From: UBA8437 sp003445035
GTDB taxonomy: Bacteria; Planctomycetota; Planctomycetia; Planctomycetales; Planctomycetaceae
Assembly (NCBI GenBank): GCA_937901285.1
Contig: CALCHI010000494.1
Span: forward strand, 1 to 5,490
Length of the DNA: 5,490 nucleotides
Direction: 5' to 3'
Shown here: piece after piece, positions 1 through 5,490 of the stretch
Numbering within the stretch: the first letter of the stretch is position 1
Layout of the letters: every line of letters starts with the position of its first letter
Notes under the pieces: model-generated
Told to the model about the DNA's origin: nothing
Seen by the model: only the letters and a program-made list of their open reading frames with translations
The model's database searches: none
Position numbers and translations under genes: made by a program

Positions 1-1
1 G

Positions 2-610
2 ATCCAGATGATGAGGACCGTCTCGGCATTTCCCCTGCCAACCACGCGTGAACTGTTTGACGACCGGCAGTGGATGTTTGACTCCGCCGGCGGCGGGCTC
101 TTCATGGGCATGGCATCACACAACACCGATTTTTTGAGGTGGCTGACCGGCCGGGAAGTGGTCAGCGTCTACGCCCAGTCGACCACGTTCAGCGACCTTG
201 CGGCCCCCAACCTGTCGGTGATGGCCCAGATCGGTTTCGAAGACGGCATCCAGGCTCACATGTGGATCACGGCCGAGTTGCCCGCTCCCAGCCTGCCCTC
301 CAGCGAGGTGCGGTTCCAGGTCTTCGGCCGCGACGCGATGTTTGATCTCGAGAACTTCGAGTTCCTCGATCTCGGGCAGGGCGAGTCGTGGGAGCGGATC
401 TATGAGCCCGAGCGATTCGATTACCTCAAGGAGCCGAAGTCGCCGATCAGGCTGTTTCCCCACGCCGGAGTCATCCAGGACTTCGTCGACAGCATCCGGG
501 AAGAACGGCCGCCGCATGTCGGCGGGGTCGAGGGCCGCAAGGCGGTCGAGATCTGTGAGGCGTGCCTGCGATCAGCCCAGTCGGGCCAGGTCGTGTCGCT
601 GCCTTTGTAG
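2..610 (+). CDS. Gfo/Idh/MocA family oxidoreductase, C-terminal part (5' truncated by window edge)
   Basis: Members of this family are NAD(P)-dependent dehydrogenases or related enzymes acting on sugars, inositols and their derivatives, usually in the cytoplasm. The visible 202 residues are the C-terminal alpha/beta substrate-binding and oligomerisation domain. A glycine-rich stretch (SAGGGLFMGMASHNTDFLRW) contains the family's conserved H-x-x-D pair, with His at bases 119-121 and Asp three codons later. Next come beta-strands of the open sheet (SVMAQIGFEDGIQAHMWITA, then VRFQVFGRDAMFDL) and a typical C-terminal helix with G-V-E-G-R-K-A-V-E-I-C-E-A. Full-length members have roughly 330-450 residues, so the N-terminal Rossmann fold and the E-K-P motif lie before the window. 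The frame is open to base 2, so the ATG at base 8 is an internal methionine and not the start. The stop TAG (608-610) is 27 bases before the transporter gene, suggesting one operon. The substrate cannot be read from this fragment. Confidence 0.9.
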   Translation: MQMMRTVSAFPLPTTRELFDDRQWMFDSAGGGLFMGMASHNTDFLRWLTGREVVSVYAQSTTFSDLAAPNLSVMAQIGFEDGIQAHMWITAELPAPSLPSSEVRFQVFGRDAMFDLENFEFLDLGQGESWERIYEPERFDYLKEPKSPIRLFPHAGVIQDFVDSIREERPPHVGGVEGRKAVEICEACLRSAQSGQVVSLPL

Positions 611-637
611 ATCAGAAATCCAGAAACGAGTGTTCCG

Positions 638-2164
638 ATGAGTGATCTGGAGAACAATCCGGTCGAGGATTCCGGTGAACAGTGTTCGCTGCCAGAACGG
701 GTGCAGGTGAACAACCTGGTGCTGTTTGCCCTGTGCACCGGGATGCAGTATCTGGCGGCCCCGGTGCTGTACGTGGGCATCACGCAGGCGTCGTTGTGCG
801 AGAAACTTGGGGCGGATGCTCGCGTTGCCAATCTGCCGGCGACGATGTTTTTCGCCTTCACGGCGATGCCGGTCCTGCTGGCCTGGCTGTCGCCGGGAAT
901 CGGTTCGCTGCGTCGAAACCTCAGCATCTGTTACGGCTCGACGGCAACGATGCTGGGCGTTACGGCGCTGGTGCTGTCGATGCCCGTGGCCGACTCGGTG
1001 AAGCTCGGCGTGGTGATTCTGCAGGGGGCCGTCTCGGGCGCCGCCGGACCGACGGCGATTGCGCTGCTGTGGGAGATGGTCGGTCGCGGGTCCGACGAAC
1101 GGCGGCGGGGGTTGGCACTCGGGCTGGCTTTCGGAGCCGGACCGGTTCTGGCGGTGATTGGGTCCTTCGTACAGGCGGTGTTGATGGGCGGGAATTTCTT
1201 CGGACTTGAATTCAAGAGCCCCGAAAATCTCGACGGCTTTGTCGTGTTGTTTGCCTGTGGCGTGCCGGTGATGGTCATCGCTTCTGTGCTGTCGTGGTTC
1301 TTCAAGTTGCCCGAGGTGGAGTTCGAGCCGTCACGCGAGCCGATCGGCGAGGTGCTGGGCCTGCTGGTGGGGCTGCCACTGATGTTGGCATCGATCGGCC
1401 TGGTCCAGGCCGGTGAGTTCACCGGGACACCGCTGTACCGGTTCGGCGGGTACCTGGCGGCGGCATTGTCGGCGGCCGGATTCCTGTATCACTTCCGTCC
1501 GATCCTGACCCAGCGGGTGCTGCTGCTGGCGACGGTGGTCACCGTGCTGGTGTATTCGGGCAACACGATCCCGTCGAACATGACCCTGTTTTCACCCGAG
1601 GTCCTGGGCGACGAACCGGCGAAGTTCGCCGGGATGCAGAATGCCCTGAGGTTCGGGTTCAAAGTCGTGGCCGGTGCCGTGTTGGGCTGGCTGCTGACCC
1701 GTTCACACCCACGCCAGGGTCTGGTGGCCACGGCGACCATCTTCCTGTTGGCACAGGTCTGGGCAATCTTCGCAACCGGCACCGCCTACCTGGTTGCGTT
1801 TGGACTGTATGGGGCCGGTGAGTTGATTGGCGTTTACGCTCCCAACTACATCCTCTCGGCGTCGCGACCCGGTGACATCCGTCGCAATATGGCGTTCGTC
1901 ACATTGCTGATGGTGCCGGCGGCCCCGACCGGATACCTGTTCGGTGCGATTGCTGATTCGATCAGGGAAGCCGGTTGGCAACTGGGTGACATGACGAGTG
2001 CCGCATTGGGATTCCGGGTCAGCTTCGGAGTGTGTGCGTTGCTGATCCTGTTGGGGATCCTGGTTGCGGTAGTGAAGTTGCCTCGAACTCCCGGCGTCGT
2101 GGGGGGCGATCCGCCTCCGGATGACATTCCCGAACCGCCCGACGGGGAATCACAGGTTTCCTAG
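638..2164 (+). CDS. MFS-type membrane transporter, 508 aa, uncharacterised family of planctomycete type
   Basis: This is an integral inner-membrane protein with about 12-14 hydrophobic segments, at roughly residues 27-50, 66-86, 97-115, 122-147, 158-183, 199-221, 237-256, 265-285, 292-310, 334-353, 361-404 (two), 416-440 and 459-479. An MFS-like basic loop follows segment 4 (E146, then GRGSDERRRG at 149-158). Other striking motifs are GMQYLAAPVLYVG near the N-terminus, ALRFGFKVVAGAVLGWLLTR (336-355), GAGELIGVYAPNY (392-404) and a basic cytoplasmic loop with SRPGDIRRNM (409-418). I recognise this architecture from unstudied MFS proteins in planctomycete genomes; the substrate is unknown. The last ~24 residues form a Pro/Asp/Glu-rich tail (from PGVVGGDPPP) that is probably cytoplasmic. 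The ATG at 638 is chosen because no in-frame start lies between it and the preceding stop. Its Shine-Dalgarno is weak (only GAG at 628-630, 7-base spacer), so translation may be coupled to the upstream oxidoreductase. That pairing suggests a sugar or sugar-acid substrate, which is inference. The stop overlaps the convergent gamma-glutamyltransferase stop. Confidence 0.9.
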   Translation: MSDLENNPVEDSGEQCSLPERVQVNNLVLFALCTGMQYLAAPVLYVGITQASLCEKLGADARVANLPATMFFAFTAMPVLLAWLSPGIGSLRRNLSICYGSTATMLGVTALVLSMPVADSVKLGVVILQGAVSGAAGPTAIALLWEMVGRGSDERRRGLALGLAFGAGPVLAVIGSFVQAVLMGGNFFGLEFKSPENLDGFVVLFACGVPVMVIASVLSWFFKLPEVEFEPSREPIGEVLGLLVGLPLMLASIGLVQAGEFTGTPLYRFGGYLAAALSAAGFLYHFRPILTQRVLLLATVVTVLVYSGNTIPSNMTLFSPEVLGDEPAKFAGMQNALRFGFKVVAGAVLGWLLTRSHPRQGLVATATIFLLAQVWAIFATGTAYLVAFGLYGAGELIGVYAPNYILSASRPGDIRRNMAFVTLLMVPAAPTGYLFGAIADSIREAGWQLGDMTSAALGFRVSFGVCALLILLGILVAVVKLPRTPGVVGGDPPPDDIPEPPDGESQVS

Positions 2165-2171
2165 AAACCTG
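2153..2171. terminator. Perfect 8-bp inverted repeat centred on the shared stop codons; candidate bidirectional terminator
   Basis: The arms are CAGGTTTC (2153-2160) and GAAACCTG (2164-2171) around a 3-base centre CTA (2161-2163). Both the transporter (+) and the gamma-glutamyltransferase (-) end inside it. The hairpin is possible in either transcript. No T-run follows on either strand, so it is not a classical intrinsic terminator. A terminator role is inferred from its position between convergent genes with no intergenic space. It could also act as a 3'-end stabilising stem or be chance. Confidence 0.4.
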
Positions 2172-3909
2172 CGGCAAGACCATTTCGCCGCCAGTCGGCC
2201 ACACCGTGCAGCCGGCCGGTCTTCGGGTCGACCAGGATCGAGTGTGCGTCACCCTGGTAGCTGTTCCGGGATCGGGTGAAGACGGTGTGGCCCATCGCCT
2301 TGAGTGTTTTTACCACATCGTCTGAGATGGTCCCGCGGTGGGTTTCCAGGAGCAGACGGTCGGGTAACCACTGGTGATGAATCCGCGGAGCTCTCATCGC
2401 TGACGGCAGATCCTGGCCGAATTCCACGATGCTCAGGACCATCTGTAGCGAGGTGTTGATGATGGTTCGGCCGCCGGGGCTGCCGGTGACCAGCACCGGG
2501 TGTCCGTTGCGAGCCACGATCGTCGGCGACTGGGAACTGAGCATTCTCTTGCGGGGCCGGATTCGGTTGGCCGGCGTGCCGATACGCCCGCGGCGATCGG
2601 TGTGGCCGGGGAACCAGTTGAAGTCCCCCATCTCGTTATTCAAAACGAAACCCGCTCCCCGGACGACGATCTTTGCCCCCCAGCTGCCCTCCAGGGTGGT
2701 GGTGTTGGAAACGGCCATTCCGCGACGGTCGACGACTGAGAAGTGAGTGGTCTGGGGCGATTCGTCGGCGAGTTGGATCTCGGGGGCCAGCTCCTCACTG
2801 GGGGTAGCTTTTTTCAGGTCGATTCGGCTGGCCAGCCCGGCGGCGTAGGACTTCGAGACCAGGTGCGGGGGGATGTCGACGAAGTCCGAATCACCCAGGT
2901 GGCGGGCGCGGTCGCAGTAGGCCCGCTTCATCGTTTCGGTCATCACGTGCAGATTTCGGGCCGAGTAGCGAGGGTGCTTCCGAAGGTCAAAGTGTTCGAG
3001 CACATTGAGCATCTGAACGACACAGGTGCCGCCGGAACTGGGAGGCGGAGCACCGTAGACGTCATGGCCGCGAAAGGTGCCGTGAACAGCTGATCGGACG
3101 CGGGCACGGTAGTCGTCGAGGTCCCGCCGCGTGATCAGGCCACCGCCGCGTTTCATTTCCTCCTCGATCAGCCTGGCGATCCGTCCCTCGTAGAAACCGT
3201 CGTCTTTTTTGTCGGCGATGCGTTCGAGCGTGGAAGCCAGGTCAGGCAGCACCAGGCGGTCACCGGCTTTCCAGCGGCCTTCCGGCTTCCCGTAGACCCG
3301 GATCAGCTCCTGGTGATGCTCTCCCCGGCGGACGCTGCGGCTGGCAAGCACCGCGTTGAGTGATCGGGCCAGTGCGGCGTCGACCTCGAAACCGTCGCGG
3401 GCCAGGTGAATGGCCGGTTCGAGCAGTCGTTTCCACTTCATTGACCCGTACCGCTTGTGGGCTGTCACCATGCCGTGCACGGTGCCGGGGACACCGACGA
3501 TCTTGTGCGTGTACCGTCCGTCGCGAGGGCCGAACATTGTCTCGGTCGCTTTTCGCGGAGCGGTTTCCCGGTAGTCGATGCAGACGACACGGCGGCGGCG
3601 GTGATCACCGCCGGGGTGGACCATCATAAATCCTCCTCCGCCGATGTTTCCTGCCTCCGGCCAGGTGACCGCCAGGGCGAATTCGACGGCGATCGTCGCA
3701 TCGACGGCGTTGCCGCCGGACTTGAGAATGTCGAGTCCGGCACGAGTGGCCGGCGGGCTGACGCTGACGACCATCCCCTGTTGGCCGACGGCTTCGGAGA
3801 GCTGTTGCTGGGCGGAAACCCACCCAGTGGGCAACAGCGAGAGAGCGACAGCGATGCCGAAGATTCGGGTCAGCGGCTGATTGGGACGCCGACGAACGTG
3901 ACAGGCCAT
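2161..3909 (-). CDS. ggt: Gamma-glutamyltransferase precursor (glutathione hydrolase), 582 aa, exported
   Basis: This N-terminal nucleophile hydrolase transfers or hydrolyses gamma-glutamyl groups from glutathione and related compounds in the periplasm. The precursor cleaves itself into large and small subunits. Residues 1-33 look like a Sec signal peptide: a basic RRR region, a hydrophobic stretch at about 16-31, and VSA before Gln34. The predicted nucleophile is Thr387 in PQTTHFSVVD, giving a large subunit of about 34-386 and a small one of 387-582. Residues matching the E. coli enzyme (from memory of that family) are R114 in DYRETAP, T405, D429 in NNEMGDF, S458/S459 in MLSSQSPT and G479/G480 in GSPGG. 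Spacing is essentially gap-free from the nucleophile to the GG pair. The position of E. coli Asn411 holds Glu407, and that of Gln430 holds Glu426 as in human enzymes. Length is normal. ATG at 3909 is preferred over in-frame ATGs at 3945 and 3963 because AGGA lies 7 bases upstream and the signal peptide starts properly there. The gene is convergent with the transporter and divergent from the Tat-exported gene. Confidence 0.95.
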   Translation of the reverse strand: MACHVRRRPNQPLTRIFGIAVALSLLPTGWVSAQQQLSEAVGQQGMVVSVSPPATRAGLDILKSGGNAVDATIAVEFALAVTWPEAGNIGGGGFMMVHPGGDHRRRRVVCIDYRETAPRKATETMFGPRDGRYTHKIVGVPGTVHGMVTAHKRYGSMKWKRLLEPAIHLARDGFEVDAALARSLNAVLASRSVRRGEHHQELIRVYGKPEGRWKAGDRLVLPDLASTLERIADKKDDGFYEGRIARLIEEEMKRGGGLITRRDLDDYRARVRSAVHGTFRGHDVYGAPPPSSGGTCVVQMLNVLEHFDLRKHPRYSARNLHVMTETMKRAYCDRARHLGDSDFVDIPPHLVSKSYAAGLASRIDLKKATPSEELAPEIQLADESPQTTHFSVVDRRGMAVSNTTTLEGSWGAKIVVRGAGFVLNNEMGDFNWFPGHTDRRGRIGTPANRIRPRKRMLSSQSPTIVARNGHPVLVTGSPGGRTIINTSLQMVLSIVEFGQDLPSAMRAPRIHHQWLPDRLLLETHRGTISDDVVKTLKAMGHTVFTRSRNSYQGDAHSILVDPKTGRLHGVADWRRNGLAAGF

Positions 3910-3916
3910 GTGTCGA

Positions 3917-3920
3917 TCCT
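3917..3920 (-). promoter_or_regulatory. Ribosome binding site of the gamma-glutamyltransferase gene
   Basis: On the minus strand AGGA lies 7 bases before the ATG at 3909-3907. It decides the start in favour of this ATG over two in-frame ATGs 12 and 18 codons upstream, which would put a polar extension in front of the signal peptide. Confidence 0.6.
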
Positions 3921-4007
3921 GTGATAGGTCGTGAGTTCGCTGCATGTTAGCCAAGCATGCCATACAATTCGTTGTGAAACAGCGACTTCGCACCAGGCCC
4001 ATTCTCC

Positions 4008-4014
4008 AGGGGAG
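4008..4014 (+). promoter_or_regulatory. Strong ribosome binding site of the Tat-exported propeller gene
   Basis: AGGGGAG lies 8 bases before the ATG at 4023, a close Shine-Dalgarno match at normal spacing. It is the strongest one in the window. A second AGGA (4019-4022) directly abuts the ATG and is too close to be used. The site supports the choice of start, as does the twin-arginine signal directly downstream. Confidence 0.7.
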
Positions 4015-4022
4015 TACCAGGA

Positions 4023-5490
4023 ATGACTTCGACCCATTCATCCAGTGGCGATGTGAACCGCCGGTCTTTCCTGAAGGCGTCGGTTGCAGTCGGTGCATCC
4101 GCGGCCGCACTCTCGGAAACGGCACAGCCGGATGCAGTGCAGGCGGCCTACTGGCCGAAGCCGCCCCGTGTGATCTCCATTGGGTCACGTCGCGAACTGT
4201 TCATCGACAGTCATCTGGTCGAGCAGCTGAAAGGGGCCGCACGGCAGGAATTGCACAATCCGGTGGCTCGCGACCTGGCCATCGTTCATGACGCTCCGTG
4301 GGAAGGTAACAACTGCGGTTACTGCTCGGTCTTCCAGGACGGGTACCTCTACCGGATGTATTACCGTGGCAAACAACTGTCGGTGGTCGATGGCCGGTTG
4401 ATCACCAATTCGCATCCCGAGTTCTACTGCTATGCCGAGAGCCATGACGGGATCCGATGGACGAAGCCCGATTTGGGGATCGTCGAGTTCAACGGATCGA
4501 AGAAGAACAACATCATCTGGGACGGGGTGGGAACCCACAACTTCTCGCCGTTTCTCGACACGCGGCCCGGATGCCCGGCCGATCAGAAATACAAGGCGCT
4601 CGGGGGCACCATGCGCGAGGGAGGCCTGTTTGCGTTCGCCTCGCCCGACGGCATTCGCTGGCGGCTGCTCCGCAAGAAACCCGTGATCACCAACGGAGCA
4701 TTCGATTCCCAGAACCTGGCATTCTGGGATGAGGCCGCCGGGTGTTACCGCGCCTACTGGCGGTATTTCACCAAGGGGATCACTGAACAGAAGGTATGGA
4801 AACCCGCCGGGCTGCGTGCCATCCGCACGGCGACCTCCGACGATTTCTTCAACTGGAAGAACACGGCCAACCTGGTTTACGAGGACTCACCCGAAGAGCA
4901 CATGTACACCAACCAGGTGAGCCCCTATCACCGGGCACCTCATATCCTGGTCGGTTTCCCGATGCGGTACGTGGAGCGGGGGTGGAGCCCATCAATGCGG
5001 GCACTGCCCGAGCGGGCTCACCGGGAGATGCGGGCGGAGTCCCACATTCGTTACGGGACCGGGCTGACCGAGGCCCAGGTGATGGCCAGTCGCGACGGCG
5101 TGCACTTCAAGCGGTGGAACGACCCATTCATCCCACCGGGGCCCGAGCGTCCCGATACGTGGAACTACAGTCACCTGGGCATGGCCACTCGGCCCCTCGA
5201 AACCGCCTCGGATCTGCCGGGTGCCGATCGCGAGTTGTCGGTCTACGGAAAAGAGGGCGGCTGGACCGGAACCAGTGGATCACTCAGGCGGTACACACTG
5301 CGACTGGATGGGTTCGTCTCGATCGGTGCACCATTGGCCGGCGGAGAATTGTTGACCAGGCCTTTGCGATTCACCGGCCGGCAGCTGCGGTTGAATTTTG
5401 CCACCTCGGCGGTCGGTTCGATTCGTGTCGAATTGCAGCGGGCTGACGGGGCACCCGTAAAGGGCTTCACGCTCGACGACTGCCACGAAC
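4023..5490 (+). CDS. Tat-exported putative beta-propeller protein, GH32/GH43-like, function unknown (3' truncated by window edge)
   Basis: The frame is open from the ATG at 4023 to the right edge, giving 489 residues without a stop. The N-terminus is a twin-arginine export signal: NRRSFLKAS at 12-20, then an Ala-rich hydrophobic stretch, with a possible cleavage after AVQA (38-41). The mature part begins with ISIGSRRELFIDSHLVEQL (51-69), typical of a family abundant in Planctomycetota and Verrucomicrobiota and often labelled hypothetical or glycosyl-hydrolase-like. Four blade-like motifs recur: ESHDGIRW (139-146), ASPDGIRW (206-213), TSDDFFNW (271-278) and ASRDGVHF (356-363), suggesting a beta-propeller. 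A conserved-looking segment is GAFDSQNLAFWD (225-236). From about residue 430 a beta-rich C-terminal domain begins (GGELLTRPLRF, then LNFATSAVGSIRVELQ), like the sandwich domain attached to GH32-type propellers. From memory of relatives, roughly 50 residues are missing. No classical GH32 motif (WMNDPNG, RDP, EC) is seen, so enzymatic activity is not shown; a role in polysaccharide use outside the cytoplasm is inference. Confidence 0.85.
   Translation, partial: MTSTHSSSGDVNRRSFLKASVAVGASAAALSETAQPDAVQAAYWPKPPRVISIGSRRELFIDSHLVEQLKGAARQELHNPVARDLAIVHDAPWEGNNCGYCSVFQDGYLYRMYYRGKQLSVVDGRLITNSHPEFYCYAESHDGIRWTKPDLGIVEFNGSKKNNIIWDGVGTHNFSPFLDTRPGCPADQKYKALGGTMREGGLFAFASPDGIRWRLLRKKPVITNGAFDSQNLAFWDEAAGCYRAYWRYFTKGITEQKVWKPAGLRAIRTATSDDFFNWKNTANLVYEDSPEEHMYTNQVSPYHRAPHILVGFPMRYVERGWSPSMRALPERAHREMRAESHIRYGTGLTEAQVMASRDGVHFKRWNDPFIPPGPERPDTWNYSHLGMATRPLETASDLPGADRELSVYGKEGGWTGTSGSLRRYTLRLDGFVSIGAPLAGGELLTRPLRFTGRQLRLNFATSAVGSIRVELQRADGAPVKGFTLDDCHE

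Larger units (their letters stand above)
3910..4022. promoter_or_regulatory. Divergent intergenic region carrying control signals for both flanking genes
   Basis: This 113-bp gap separates the start codons of two divergently transcribed genes for exported proteins, so it should hold both promoters. It is visibly more AT-rich in the middle than the coding sequence around it. TACAAT at 3963-3968 (+) is one mismatch from a sigma-70 -10 box, but no convincing -35 box sits 16-18 bases upstream. No clear minus-strand promoter was found. GCATG occurs at 3942-3946 and again at 3955-3959, the second within the palindrome GCATGC. GCATG (3942-3946) and CATGC (3956-3960) also make a 5-bp inverted repeat with a 9-base spacer. 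This is too short to call an operator. Confidence 0.4.

Noticed and set aside
8..610. A complete 200-residue protein starting at the ATG at base 8
   Set aside because: The frame is open to the window edge, and the content is only the C-terminal domain of a two-domain family. It is a truncated view of a longer gene and not a short standalone protein.
421..927. A 168-residue minus-strand frame spanning the oxidoreductase-transporter junction
   Set aside because: It is antisense to two well-supported genes, has no family features, and is expected by chance in GC-rich DNA.
3457..3924. A 155-residue plus-strand frame opposite the 5' part of the gamma-glutamyltransferase gene
   Set aside because: It is an antisense shadow: an Asp/Gly/Arg-rich translation without domain features, opposite clearly conserved residues of the transferase.
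3963..3968. TACAAT as a confident sigma-70 promoter for the propeller gene
   Set aside because: The -10 match is good, but the hexamer at the right distance upstream (CTGCAT) does not resemble TTGACA, and planctomycete promoters are poorly defined. It is mentioned only within the intergenic entry.
3910..4188. In-frame upstream extension of the gamma-glutamyltransferase reading frame (93 more residues, to an ATG at 4188)
   Set aside because: The extension crosses the divergent intergenic region and runs antisense to the Tat signal of the next gene. It would bury a good Sec signal peptide inside the protein, and the AGGA site supports the start at 3909.
4796..5446. A 216-residue open frame on the plus strand inside the propeller gene
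   Set aside because: It lies in another frame of a well-supported gene and has an Arg/Gly/Pro-rich composition typical of GC-rich shadow frames, with no recognisable motif.

Overview
This 5490-base window is GC-rich and almost fully coding. It looks like chromosomal DNA from a planctomycete (Planctomycetota). The reasons are a Gfo/Idh/MocA oxidoreductase next to a large MFS protein of a type I associate with planctomycetes, a twin-arginine-exported protein of a family common in Planctomycetota and Verrucomicrobiota, and weak or variable ribosome binding sites. The assignment rests on recognising protein families, not on a marker gene, and no genus can be named.

Layout: (1) 2-610 (+) is the C-terminal part of a Gfo/Idh/MocA oxidoreductase whose NAD(P)-binding half lies before the window. 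(2) 638-2164 (+) is a complete 508-residue MFS-type membrane transporter, 27 bases downstream and probably in the same operon. (3) 2161-3909 (-) is a complete secreted gamma-glutamyltransferase precursor of 582 residues, converging on the transporter. The two genes share the tetranucleotide CTAG as stop codon on both strands, and it sits inside a perfect 8-bp inverted repeat. (4) 3910-4022 is a 113-bp divergent intergenic region holding the start signals for both flanking genes. (5) 4023-5490 (+) is the first 489 residues of a Tat-exported, probably beta-propeller protein related to GH32/GH43-like families, running off the right edge.

The genes form three transcription units. The first (oxidoreductase plus transporter) fits uptake and oxidation of a sugar or sugar derivative. 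The second is an exported peptidase/transferase acting on glutathione and other gamma-glutamyl compounds. The third is an exported protein probably acting on or binding carbohydrate. No shared pathway is evident. I see no mobile element, CRISPR array, RNA gene, defence system or clearly new multi-gene system. The points most worth a second look are the shared-stop hairpin and the uncharacterised exported propeller protein.
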